From positions 62,001-126,000 of the forward strand of contig JBEBYL010000004.1 in the NCBI GenBank assembly GCA_040391135.1: a stretch of 64,000 nucleotides of DNA, in the 5' to 3' direction. Of the stretch, positions 34,448-42,779 are shown in pieces. Position 1 is the stretch's first letter; each line of letters begins with the position of its first letter. Under the pieces are notes generated by a model. The model was not told the origin of the DNA. It did no database searches and saw nothing but the letters and a program-made list of their open reading frames with translations. Source of the stretch: G025836975 sp040391135 (GTDB lineage Bacteria; Pseudomonadota; Gammaproteobacteria; Burkholderiales; Burkholderiaceae_B). Both the position numbers and the translations under genes were made by a program.

Positions 34448-35857
34448 TTACCAGACCACAAAAAACAAGACCCAGGCAATGCAGAAGGGGACCACGCCCA
34501 GCGCCACCATGGACAGCGCCAGCCCCCGGCGCCAGGGCGATTCCGTACGCAGGCCCGTCAGGCGCCATACCAGCCGCAAGCTCCATAGCAAGGCCAGTCC
34601 CAGGAAGGCGAAGCGCAGCGCCGTCGCCCAGCCGGTCGACACTCCCTCGTGCTGCAGCAGCGTCAACGTGGTGGCCGATAAGCCCAGGAACACACCCACG
34701 CCGGCCGCCGGGATCAGGCCTTGCGCCAGCTTGTGCAAGCCGCTGAGGGTTGCGACGCGGGCTCCGCAAGGATGCCGGACGCCAGGTTTGCGCATGGCCG
34801 GCAAATAGCGATCCGCCGCCCACAGCCCCAGATAGACTGGACCGCCCACGCATAGCGCACTGCCGAAAATAAAGGTAAGAATGACATTGGCATCCAGCCA
34901 GCTGAAGCTGTCGTTCACGTCCGGATAATGCGTCAGAATAAACCAGGGCGCATTCTGGGCCAGCGGCCAATAGATATCGTGATTGACCAGCCAAGTGGCC
35001 TCCGCCTGCTTCAGGTACACGAACCAGGGGCTGGAGCTCCATAGGAATGCGCCAACGGCCAAGCCCATCAGGCCGAACGCAATCAAGGCGGTCTGCCATC
35101 CGTCGCCGCTGGCGACATGGACGATTTCCGCCTCCGGCGAGCGCGGCGTCAGATGTATGGCTCCGCGATAATCGCTGCAGCGCCCGCACATATGGCAGTC
35201 CGAAGCGCCCTGCATATGGCGCAGCGGCACCAGCGGCGCGCAATTGATGGCCTCGGTGCGCCGCTCCGGGTGGCGCCAGGCCTCTTCGTCCACTTTGTAA
35301 TGCCAGGGCGCGAGCTTGGCCAGAAGGTTGAACACACCATTGACCGGACACAGGTACTTGCACCACACACGCTTGTTGCGCCCGTACAGCCAGCCCACCA
35401 CCATGGCGGCGGCCGTGGAGCCGCCCAGCACCGCCAGGACGGCCCATGGGTATTGATAGACGCTGACCAGTTGTCCATATATGGTCGTCAGCGAAAAAGC
35501 GACAAAAGGCCACCCGCCCCAGCGCATCCATTTGGGTATGGCGCCGCCCCGCCCATGCTCGCTGGCCCATTCGGACAGCATGCCTTCGGGGCAGAACCAG
35601 CCGCACCAGGCGCGTCCGAACAGCGGCATGGACAGCAGCACGAAGGGCCACCATATGCCCCAGAACGCGAATTGAGCGAAAACAGTCAGGTTGTTGAATA
35701 CCGACGCCGTGCGGTCCGGCAAGGGCAACACGGCCGGCACCACCAGCAATGTCAGATAGAAGACCACGATGACCCACTGCATGATGCGCAAGTAGGCCGC
35801 GTGATCGCGCAGGAAATCGGCGAACTTTCCTGTTGCCGTCCGTAAAGCCAAAGCCAT
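34448..35857 (-). CDS. ftrD: FtrD-type membrane ferredoxin, ferrous iron uptake
   Basis: Polyferredoxin-like inner-membrane protein proposed to accept electrons during FtrC-mediated iron transport. It has 469 residues from the ATG at 35857. About six membrane helices surround cytoplasmic cysteine motifs: AWCGWFCPEG near 95, VWCKYLCPVNG near 170 and CHMCGRCSD near 225, the NosR/NapH arrangement for iron-sulfur clusters. The second half (about 255-469) is four more helices. Last gene of ftrABCD, 11 bases after ftrC. NapH-like regulators share this core, but the neighbours decide the call. Confidence 0.9.
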   Translation of the reverse strand: MALALRTATGKFADFLRDHAAYLRIMQWVIVVFYLTLLVVPAVLPLPDRTASVFNNLTVFAQFAFWGIWWPFVLLSMPLFGRAWCGWFCPEGMLSEWASEHGRGGAIPKWMRWGGWPFVAFSLTTIYGQLVSVYQYPWAVLAVLGGSTAAAMVVGWLYGRNKRVWCKYLCPVNGVFNLLAKLAPWHYKVDEEAWRHPERRTEAINCAPLVPLRHMQGASDCHMCGRCSDYRGAIHLTPRSPEAEIVHVASGDGWQTALIAFGLMGLAVGAFLWSSSPWFVYLKQAEATWLVNHDIYWPLAQNAPWFILTHYPDVNDSFSWLDANVILTFIFGSALCVGGPVYLGLWAADRYLPAMRKPGVRHPCGARVATLSGLHKLAQGLIPAAGVGVFLGLSATTLTLLQHEGVSTGWATALRFAFLGLALLWSLRLVWRLTGLRTESPWRRGLALSMVALGVVPFCIAWVLFFVVW

Positions 35858-35868
35858 GGCGTCCCCGT

Positions 35869-36723
35869 CTATGCCGATGCGGCGGACAGCGGCCGGCCGG
35901 CCCGCCCGGCCATCGCGCTTGCATGCCGAAGCACCGCCCAGGCCGCCGCCCAGTATGCTATCCAGATCAACACTTGCGACAGCGCGGGATAGGCGCGGTA
36001 GCCGGCGAAATCGGCCAGGACCTTGCCCAGGCCGCCGTCCGCGCTCAGAAGCCAGGAGCTGTCCCATACCGGATCGATCAAGGTGGGCAGGACATCAAGC
36101 GATATCAAGTGGTCCAGTCCGCTGACCAGCAGGGAACTGGCCAGGAGCAGCAGCAGGATTTCGGTCAGCCTGAAAAAGCGCCGCCAGGTAATCAGCCTGC
36201 CGCCCAATTGCAGTATCCAGAACGAGGCCAGGGCCGCCAGGAAACCCAGCAAGCCCGCCAGGGCCAAGCTCCATCCGGAGCCGCTGGCCGCTCCTGCGGC
36301 CACGGTGCCATACAAGAACACCACGGTTTCACTGCCCTCCCGGGCGACGGCGATCATGACCAGCGCCAGCAAGCCCCACCAGTTGGACCCGGCCAGTTCG
36401 CGGGTCGCGCCCGTTTCCAATTCCCTTTTCAGGGTGCGCCCGTGGCGCCTCATCCAGTACACCATTTGCACCACCAGCGCGCAGGCCGCCAGCGCCATGA
36501 TCGCCTGGAACCACTCCTGCCCTTCGCTGGACAGCCACGACGAGACGCCCAGCAAGACAAGAGCCAGCATCACCGCCAGCCCCAGCCCGGCGGCCACGCC
36601 GCCCCATAGCCAGGGCAGGCCCTTGCGGCCTTCCGGGCTTGCACGCAGCCAAGTAAAAAGTATGCCCACGACGAGCAGGGCTTCAACGCTTTCGCGCCAT
36701 ACGATGAATGCTACTTGTTCCAT
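35869..36723 (-). CDS. ftrC: FTR1-family high-affinity iron permease FtrC
   Basis: Inner-membrane iron permease homologous to yeast Ftr1p and EfeU. It has 284 residues with seven likely membrane helices. The two iron-binding REXXE motifs are RESVE (residues 10-14, first helix) and REGSE (128-132, fourth helix), both intact. The ATG at 36723 leads straight into the first helix (MEQVAFIVWRESVEALLVVG). The gene lies between the cupredoxin and ferredoxin genes, as in Bordetella ftrABCD. Confidence 0.95.
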   Translation of the reverse strand: MEQVAFIVWRESVEALLVVGILFTWLRASPEGRKGLPWLWGGVAAGLGLAVMLALVLLGVSSWLSSEGQEWFQAIMALAACALVVQMVYWMRRHGRTLKRELETGATRELAGSNWWGLLALVMIAVAREGSETVVFLYGTVAAGAASGSGWSLALAGLLGFLAALASFWILQLGGRLITWRRFFRLTEILLLLLASSLLVSGLDHLISLDVLPTLIDPVWDSSWLLSADGGLGKVLADFAGYRAYPALSQVLIWIAYWAAAWAVLRHASAMAGRAGRPLSAASA

Positions 36724-36777
36724 TTTCTGCCGATTCGGACGGGATCCATTAACGCTGAAAGAAAAGCCACGCCGACG

Positions 36778-37122
36778 CTAAGGCTTGGGCACAACGACCA
36801 GCACGCCCTTTACATCGGGATGAAAGTCGTCGAAAAAGGGGTATTCCCCTGGACGCGAAATGGTAATGACGACAAAGGACTTGACCCCCGGCCCCATGAC
36901 CTTTTCCTTGCGCAAGGGCAGGCTTTCGAACTCCACGGGCTCCTTGCTTTCGTTGACCAGCAACAGCTTGAAGCGGCCGGCCGGCACTTCCAGCCTGGCC
37001 GGCTCGAACGTGCCGTCCGGCTTGAAGGTCAGCGTAAAGGTGGGTGTCTCGGCCGCCAGAGCCGTACCGCCGGCGCCTGCCGCCAGGCACAAGGCCAGCA
37101 GGCAGCGTCCAAGAATAGACAT
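36778..37122 (-). CDS. ftrB: Periplasmic cupredoxin FtrB
   Basis: Small cupredoxin-fold protein thought to oxidise or hand over ferrous iron to FtrC. It has 114 residues from the ATG at 37122, which shares a base with the ftrA stop codon. A signal peptide (about 1-23, LLALCLAAGAGGTALA) precedes the mature domain. The fold is recognisable in FTLTFKPDGTFEPARLEVPA, FKLLLVNESKEPVEFES and FVVITISRPGEYPFFDDFHP, though the copper-binding cysteine of true blue-copper proteins is missing. Second gene of ftrABCD. Confidence 0.9.
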   Translation of the reverse strand: MSILGRCLLALCLAAGAGGTALAAETPTFTLTFKPDGTFEPARLEVPAGRFKLLLVNESKEPVEFESLPLRKEKVMGPGVKSFVVITISRPGEYPFFDDFHPDVKGVLVVVPKP

Positions 37123-37655
37123 CAATACCCGCCCTTCTTGCCGGTGCCGGCATAGACGAAGTCGTAATGCACTTCAAATGTCTTGAACCAGGGCGCCACC
37201 CCGGTTTCCTTATCGACGTGGCGTCCGAAATGGTTCATCTTGGCCGTGTCGGGCGACCCAATGATGAACGTCAGCTTGTACTTGCCGGGACCATCAAGCT
37301 TCACGTTGTCGCCATAGTGCGGACCGTCGTTGGCTACCATGGGCATCAGTTCGCCCTTCTGGACGTTGCCGCCCGCCTTCTGCAGCACATAGCCTATGTT
37401 CAGGTAAGGCGCCCAGGCGCCCTCGGGCAATCCATTCTTGTTGTCGGCGGTGGCATGGATGTCGGCCTCCAGGTGAATATCGGAGTCCTTGGCTTCGCGC
37501 ATGATGCCGGCCGGTTCCATCTGAACCGGCTGCAAGTAAACGGCCGCGATTTCCAGCCCGTTCTGCTCGGAGGGTTCACCGATGGGATACTCGGCCGCCA
37601 TCGCCGGCACAGCCAGCGCCGCCGCGACCACTACGCCCAACCATTGCTTTCTCAT
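37122..37655 (-). CDS. ftrA: Periplasmic iron-binding protein FtrA (P19/Tpd family)
   Basis: Periplasmic ferrous-iron-binding protein of the P19/EfeO-like Tpd family. It has 177 residues from the ATG at 37655 (MRKQWLGVVVAAALAVPAMA), with GGAG upstream. Signal cleavage is expected after AMA. The mature protein shows the family metal site regions: MEPAGIMREAKDSDIHLEAD near 52 (Met, Glu and His ligands) and a histidine cluster further on (NDGPHYGDNV; KMNHFGRHVD). First gene of ftrABCD, downstream of a Fur-like box. Confidence 0.93.
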   Translation of the reverse strand: MRKQWLGVVVAAALAVPAMAAEYPIGEPSEQNGLEIAAVYLQPVQMEPAGIMREAKDSDIHLEADIHATADNKNGLPEGAWAPYLNIGYVLQKAGGNVQKGELMPMVANDGPHYGDNVKLDGPGKYKLTFIIGSPDTAKMNHFGRHVDKETGVAPWFKTFEVHYDFVYAGTGKKGGY

Positions 37656-37670
37656 GCATGCTCCATAAAC

Positions 37671-37689
37671 AAGATTCATTCTCATTATT
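37671..37689 (-). promoter_or_regulatory. Candidate Fur box upstream of ftrA
   Basis: Minus-strand AATAATGAGAATGAATCTT fits the NAT(A/T)AT hexamer model of Fur binding (three hexamers) and lies 16 bases upstream of the ftrA start. Iron repression of ftr operons is known in Bordetella; the site itself is judged by eye. Confidence 0.55.
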
Positions 37690-37768
37690 ATGAAGCAAGT
37701 GATCTTACAGTTATCTGAAAACCATGACGCAAACCCGGCCTTGCCAATGGGCCGGCGTTATGCCGGAA

Positions 37769-38332
37769 TCATTTTTTGTTGTCTTTGGGCGGAGCCGGAT
37801 TGAAGGGAAATGCCGAAAACATATTGCGTGTTTGATCGTGCATTTGATCCTGCATCTGCACGAACAGGTTTTTGCTTTGATCGACGTAGTTGTTCATCAT
37901 GTTCTGCAGGACCGGCGTCTGCACATTCATGAATTGCGCCCAGGCCTCGGGGCCGAACTGAGGCCCGTACAGGCCTTTGGATTGCTCGGCCATGCGATCC
38001 TGGATGTCCATGAAGGCCTGTATGTTCTTTTCCAGGAAGGAGCCCATGACGCCTTGCATGGCATGGCCGTAGAAGCGGATGATTTGCGACAGGGCCGTGG
38101 GCGAGAACATGGGCATCCCGCCGCTTTCCTCTTCAAGGATGATCTGCAGAAGAATGCTGCGCGTCAGGTCTTCGCCCGACTTGGCATCGACAACCTGGAA
38201 ATTCTCGCTGTCCAGCACCAACTGCTTGACATCGGCCAAGGTAATGTAAGTGCTGGTCTGCGTGTCATACAAGCGCCTGTTGGGGTATTTTTTTATCAGG
38301 CGGACTGGACTGCTGGCTTGGGATTGCGTCAT
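37769..38332 (-). CDS. phaR: Polyhydroxyalkanoate synthesis repressor PhaR
   Basis: DNA- and PHA-binding repressor that controls phasin expression in response to polymer granules. It has 187 residues from the ATG at 38332 (MTQSQASSPVRLIKKYPNRR). The N-terminal PHB_acc_N domain carries the diagnostic LIKKYPNRRLYDTQTSTYI, and LTRSILLQIILEEESGG precedes two PHB_acc repeats (about 75-160). The C-terminal part is rich in Gln and Met (MMNNYVDQSKNLFVQMQDQ). Sits 67 bases after phaB in a phaC-phaB-phaR order. Confidence 0.95.
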   Translation of the reverse strand: MTQSQASSPVRLIKKYPNRRLYDTQTSTYITLADVKQLVLDSENFQVVDAKSGEDLTRSILLQIILEEESGGMPMFSPTALSQIIRFYGHAMQGVMGSFLEKNIQAFMDIQDRMAEQSKGLYGPQFGPEAWAQFMNVQTPVLQNMMNNYVDQSKNLFVQMQDQMHDQTRNMFSAFPFNPAPPKDNKK

Positions 38333-38399
38333 GACATTGACCGAATACGTGATGGAGCGGAAAGGATCGAATGGGGCCGGACTTGGCCGGCACGGGGGC

Positions 38400-39137
38400 T
38401 TAACCCATATGCAGCCCGCCATTCAGTGAGAAGTCGGCGCCGGTGGCAAACCCGGATTCGTCCGACGCCAGCCAGGCGACGATGGATCCTATTTCCTCGG
38501 GTGTTCCCAAACGCTTTACAGGAATGGTCGCCACGATCTTCTCGAGCACGTCGGGGCGTATGGCCCGCACCATGTCGGTGCCGATGTAGCCGGGCGAAAT
38601 CGTGTTGACCGTGACACCCTTGCTGGCCACTTCCTGCGCCAGCGCCATGGTGAAGCCGTGTATGCCCGCCTTCGCGGTAGAGTAGTTGGTTTGGCCGAAC
38701 TGGCCTTTCTGGCCGTTGACCGAACTGATGTTGATGATGCGGCCCCATTGCTTGTCGACCATGCCTTCGATGACTTGCTTGGTCACGTTGAACAGGCTGT
38801 TCAGGTTGGTATCGATGACCGCCCGCCAGTCTTCCTGGCTCATTTTACGGAACAGGCCGTCGCGGGTGATGCCTGCATTGTTGACCAGCACATCGACGGG
38901 GCCCAGCTTGTCGCGAACCACGCGAAACGCATCCACTGTGGAGTCCCAGTCGGAAACATTCCCGACCGACGCATGAAAGGAATAGCCCAGCGCCGACTGT
39001 TCGTCGAGCCATTGCTTGAAGTTGCGGCTGGGGCCGCAGCCGGCCACGACGGTATAGCCTTCTTTAGCCAGGCGCTGGCATATGGACGTTCCTATGCCGC
39101 CCATGCCACCTGTTACATAAGCCAGTTTTTCACTCAT
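38400..39137 (-). CDS. phaB: Acetoacetyl-CoA reductase PhaB
   Basis: NADPH-dependent short-chain dehydrogenase that reduces acetoacetyl-CoA to (R)-3-hydroxybutyryl-CoA, the monomer for PHB. It has 245 residues from the ATG at 39137, preceded by GAGGAG. Cofactor loop TGGMGGIGTSICQRLA near residue 8, NNAGITRDGLFRKM near 85, and the catalytic Ser-Tyr-Lys in ISSVNGQKGQFGQTNYSTAK. The C-terminus (GADFSLNGGLHMG) is the PhaB form. Gene lies 102 bases downstream of phaC; a beta-ketothiolase (phaA) is not in the window. Confidence 0.95.
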   Translation of the reverse strand: MSEKLAYVTGGMGGIGTSICQRLAKEGYTVVAGCGPSRNFKQWLDEQSALGYSFHASVGNVSDWDSTVDAFRVVRDKLGPVDVLVNNAGITRDGLFRKMSQEDWRAVIDTNLNSLFNVTKQVIEGMVDKQWGRIINISSVNGQKGQFGQTNYSTAKAGIHGFTMALAQEVASKGVTVNTISPGYIGTDMVRAIRPDVLEKIVATIPVKRLGTPEEIGSIVAWLASDESGFATGADFSLNGGLHMG

Positions 39138-39239
39138 GACGATCTCCTCGTAATTCCAGATGCCCCCGCGGCACCACAATCGAATAGTGTTTAACCGCGG
39201 ACCGCCATCGGGGCGTCCCTGCCGTCGAAGCGACGACGG

Positions 39240-40874
39240 TCAAAATGCACGCACCTTCACATAGCTTCCGGGCGCCGCTTCCAGTGGCCGGTAATCCGCG
39301 CTGCCCAATGTCGGTCGCGCGCGCACCTGGGTTCCCGAATGAGGGGCCAGCCAGTTCGTCCAGTCGTTCCACCAACTACCCGGATGTTCGGTAGCCGCAT
39401 CGAGCCAGCTTGCCGGATCGCCGGGCATGCCGGAGGGCGGATAGTCGTCCTGATGATCCCAATAGCTGCGGCGTTTCTTGGCGGGCGGATTGATGACCCC
39501 GGCAATATGCCCCGAAGCGCCCAGCACGAAGCGCATGGGTCCGCGCAGCAATCGGGTTGTGGCGTAAGCCGCATGCCAGGGCACGATGTGATCGTCGCGG
39601 GAACCGTATATATACGCCGGCATGCCGAGCGTGCCCAGATCCAGCCCATGGCCATCGACCTGTATGCGCCCCGGTGTCTTCAGGTTGTTCTCGAGATAGG
39701 TGTTGCGGAAATACCAGGCGAAAAACGGCCCTGGAAGATTGGTGCCGTCGGCATTCCAGTAGAGCAGGTCGAATGCGGGAGGCGTCTCGCCCTTGAGGTA
39801 GTTGTTCACGACATAGTTCCAGACGAGTTCGCCGGGGCGCAGAAAGGAAAATGTCGTACCCAGTTCGCGCGCAGTCATGAGCCCGCGGCCGCCCAGTTGA
39901 TGGTCGCGCACCTGGGCATGGGCTTCATCGACGAAGACATCGAGCACACCGGTTTCATCGAAATCGAGCAAGGTCGTAAGCAAGGTCAGGCTGGCGGCCG
40001 GATCATCGCCCTGTGCGCGCGCCAGCGCAAGCGCCGAAGCCAACAAGGTGCCGCCCACGCAAAAGCCCAGCGTGTTGATTTGATCTTGTCCGGAAATGGC
40101 ACGCGCGACATCGATGGCCTGAAGCACGCCATGCTGCAGGTAGTCGCCCCACGTGGCGGTATCGATGCCGTCGGCATCGGAGTCCAGGGGATTGCGCCAG
40201 GACACCAGGAAAACCGTAAAGCCTTCCTGAACGGCATGCCTGACAAAGGAGTTTTCAGGCTGCAGGTCGAGTATGTAGAACTTGTTGATGCACGGAGGCA
40301 CCATCAGCAAAGGCCTCTTGTGGACCTTGGCGGTTTGCGGCGCGTACTGGATCACCTGCATGAGCGAGTTCTGGAAAACGACCGCGCCAGGCGTGGCGCC
40401 CAGATCCCGGCCCAACTCGAAGCATGATTCGTCGGATTGGGTAAGACGCCCCTTTTGCAGATCGCCAAGCAGGTTGCGCACGCCGTTGCCCAAGGATTGG
40501 CCCTGGGTCTGGATGAGCGCTTGCTGCGCATCGGGATTGCTGGCCAGAAAATTGGCGGGCGATGCGGCCTCGAGCCATTGCATGAGCGAAAACCGCAATC
40601 GGCTGCGCACGGCTTCGGGGACATCGGCGGCCTCGACCAACTGGTTCATGGCTTTGGCCGACAGCAAATAGGCGTGCGCCGAAAACAGCGAGGCGGGGCT
40701 GGACGCCCAGGCCGGTTTGCTGAAGCGGCGATCGGCCGGCGGCTGGAGCGATCCCTGTTGGGCACTGGCGGCAATGCGCAACCATTCGCGGGAGAACTCT
40801 GCCTGAATTGCTCCGATCTTGTCCGGAGCAATGCTGACCGGAACTGGCCATGAGGATGACGACGGAGCTCTCAC
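39240..40874 (-). CDS. phaC: Class I polyhydroxyalkanoate synthase PhaC
   Basis: Polymerises (R)-3-hydroxyacyl-CoA into storage granules. It has 544 residues, about 45 shorter than the Cupriavidus enzyme. The start is GTG at 40874 with AAGGTG ten bases upstream. The variable N-terminal domain ends near 190, before the alpha/beta hydrolase core. The lipase-box-like GFCVGG has Cys272 as nucleophile, with Asp428 (SRDDHIVPWHAAY) and His456 (GASGHIAGVINPP) completing the triad. PPCINKFYILDLQPENSFVR and the C-terminal WWNDWTNWL are family marks. First gene of phaC-phaB-phaR. Confidence 0.95.
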   Translation of the reverse strand: MRAPSSSSWPVPVSIAPDKIGAIQAEFSREWLRIAASAQQGSLQPPADRRFSKPAWASSPASLFSAHAYLLSAKAMNQLVEAADVPEAVRSRLRFSLMQWLEAASPANFLASNPDAQQALIQTQGQSLGNGVRNLLGDLQKGRLTQSDESCFELGRDLGATPGAVVFQNSLMQVIQYAPQTAKVHKRPLLMVPPCINKFYILDLQPENSFVRHAVQEGFTVFLVSWRNPLDSDADGIDTATWGDYLQHGVLQAIDVARAISGQDQINTLGFCVGGTLLASALALARAQGDDPAASLTLLTTLLDFDETGVLDVFVDEAHAQVRDHQLGGRGLMTARELGTTFSFLRPGELVWNYVVNNYLKGETPPAFDLLYWNADGTNLPGPFFAWYFRNTYLENNLKTPGRIQVDGHGLDLGTLGMPAYIYGSRDDHIVPWHAAYATTRLLRGPMRFVLGASGHIAGVINPPAKKRRSYWDHQDDYPPSGMPGDPASWLDAATEHPGSWWNDWTNWLAPHSGTQVRARPTLGSADYRPLEAAPGSYVKVRAF

Positions 40875-40939
40875 TTTAAGACACCTTACACTTATCGACG
40901 CTTTGACCTCATGTTGGATGGCATTTAAAAGCGTGTCAA

Positions 40940-41764
40940 TCAGGGTAAGTCGCTACCCACCTGTCCGGGGCGATGCTCCGGGCCGGCCGGGGACTCGAGC
41001 CAGGCGAAGGTGGCCAGACGGCCGGTGGTGGAAGCACGGCGAAAAGAGTAATACAGGTCGGACCGGCCAAAGGTGCACTGCCCGCTTAGTTCTATATTGG
41101 CGACGCCGGCATTGTGCAGGCGATACCGCGCGATCGAGGGCAAGTCGGCCAGCCATTTCCCGCCTCCCTTTTCGGCGAAGAACACAGCCACTCCCGGATC
41201 GGCTCCGATGAAGGCTTCATGCACGTCTTGGCCCACTTCAAAATGATGCTGGCTGATCGCCGGACCCACCCAGGCCCGCCATTGGACGGCGCCGGGCGCC
41301 CGCCGGCGCATGGCCAGCAAGGTGTTCTCCAGGACGCCGCCGGCCAGCCCGCGCCAGCCGGCATGCGCCACGCCAAGGACGCGGCCATCGGCGCTTGCCA
41401 GCACCACCGGCAGGCAGTCGGCCGTCATGATGGCCAGCACTCTGCCCGCCGCCGTCGTGACGGCGGCATCGGCGACGGGAGGAAGCGCCGGCCCTGCCGC
41501 GTCCGGCACGGCTTCGGGCATTCCGTCCGCATCGAACACATCCGTGCCGTGCACCTGCTTGAGCCACAGCGGCTCCGATGGCACGATGGCGCCCAGGCGC
41601 CTGCGGTTCGCCGCCACGTGCCCGCCATCGTCCTCGGTGTGCAGGCCAAGATTCAACGACGACCATGGGCCGGCGCTGACCCCTCCCTGGCGTGTGGTGC
41701 TGAAGTACTTCACTCCCTTCCATGGCAGGCCGGTGACGGTCGGCAGCGCGCTGTCCATGTTCAT
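40940..41764 (-). CDS. pgeF: Peptidoglycan editing factor PgeF (YfiH, laccase-domain)
   Basis: Family long annotated as polyphenol oxidase; E. coli YfiH hydrolyses misincorporated UDP-MurNAc-Ser, and relatives act on purine nucleosides. It has 274 residues from the ATG at 41764. That ATG overlaps the rluD stop codon (ATGA) and has GGGAGG ahead of it. The active-site residues sit in LKQVHGTDV, MTADCLPVVLA and VAHAGWRGLAGGV, giving the conserved His-Cys-His set. The C-terminal FGRSDLYYSFRRASTTGRLA is typical. Coupled to rluD, the usual arrangement. Confidence 0.94.
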   Translation of the reverse strand: MNMDSALPTVTGLPWKGVKYFSTTRQGGVSAGPWSSLNLGLHTEDDGGHVAANRRRLGAIVPSEPLWLKQVHGTDVFDADGMPEAVPDAAGPALPPVADAAVTTAAGRVLAIMTADCLPVVLASADGRVLGVAHAGWRGLAGGVLENTLLAMRRRAPGAVQWRAWVGPAISQHHFEVGQDVHEAFIGADPGVAVFFAEKGGGKWLADLPSIARYRLHNAGVANIELSGQCTFGRSDLYYSFRRASTTGRLATFAWLESPAGPEHRPGQVGSDLP

Positions 41765-42729
41765 GCCTCCCAATCGATCTCGTTCAGCACACGCTGAAAA
41801 TCCTCGGCCAGGGGCGCCTGGAAAGACAGCCGCTCGCCGCTGGAAATATCCTCGAAGGCAAGGGCTTGCGCATGCAAGAGCTGCCGTTGGGCACTGCCCA
41901 CGGGCTTGCCGCCATACAGCACATCGCCCACCAGAGGATGGCGCAAGCTCATCATGTGCACGCGGATCTGGTGCGTGCGGCCGGTCTCCAGCTTGCAGGC
42001 GACTTCGGTCACGGTGGCGCCCTCGCCCGCATCGGCCTGACCCACCCGCAGCGGCGCGTAATGCGTGATGGCCGGCTTGGGGGCAATGGGGTTGTCCACG
42101 GCCATGCGCACCGGTACGCGCGGATCCCGGCCGATATCCAGCTTGACGGCGCCCGGCCGGGTCAGGCGGCCATGGACCAGGGCGATATATTCGCGGCTGA
42201 CGCTGCGCGCCTGCAACTGGCGGATCAAGTGCGTCTGGGACTTCTCATGCCGGGCCACCACCAGCAAGCCGGAGGTATCCTTATCCAGCCTATGGACAAT
42301 GCCCGCGCGCGCCACGCGGGCCAATTCCGGATAACGGTAAAGCAATCCGTTCAGCAGGGTACCCTGCCAGTTGCCGGCCCCCGGATGGGTCACCAGGCCG
42401 GCGGGCTTGCAGACGACGATCCAGTCGGGGCTTTCCGCGATCACGGTGAAGTCGACGTCCTGGGGCGTAAAGGCCTGCGATTCGGGAGCCTCCTGCTCAT
42501 AGACCAGCAGCGTGTCGCCCGGATTGGCCATCTGTTTTATGCGGCCGGGCTGACCGTTCACCAGCACATGTCCGGCCTCTATCCAGGCTTGCAGCCGGCT
42601 GCGGGAATGATCCGGCACCAGCCGGGCCAGGACTTTATCCAGGCGCTCCGGCAGCGCCGTAAAGGGAATATGGAATTCAAGCGGCGCGGCCGAAGAAAAA
42701 CTTTCTTTGGCGATATCTGTGTCAGGCAT
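41761..42729 (-). CDS. rluD: 23S rRNA pseudouridine1911/1915/1917 synthase RluD
   Basis: Modifies helix 69 of 23S rRNA at the subunit interface. It has 322 residues. An S4 domain (about 25-90, ERLDKVLARLVPDHSRSRLQ, GHVLVNGQPGRIKQ) precedes the catalytic domain, with the key aspartate in GIVHRLDKDTSGLLVVAR. RTHQIRVHMMSLRHPLVGD is the C-terminal signature. The gene pairs with pgeF and is divergent from bamD, the RluD-BamD-PgeF neighbourhood found across proteobacteria. Confidence 0.96.
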   Translation of the reverse strand: MPDTDIAKESFSSAAPLEFHIPFTALPERLDKVLARLVPDHSRSRLQAWIEAGHVLVNGQPGRIKQMANPGDTLLVYEQEAPESQAFTPQDVDFTVIAESPDWIVVCKPAGLVTHPGAGNWQGTLLNGLLYRYPELARVARAGIVHRLDKDTSGLLVVARHEKSQTHLIRQLQARSVSREYIALVHGRLTRPGAVKLDIGRDPRVPVRMAVDNPIAPKPAITHYAPLRVGQADAGEGATVTEVACKLETGRTHQIRVHMMSLRHPLVGDVLYGGKPVGSAQRQLLHAQALAFEDISSGERLSFQAPLAEDFQRVLNEIDWEA

Positions 42730-42779
42730 GGCGACAAATCATATAATCAGCGTGCAATGCTAACACCAAGGATGCTTTT

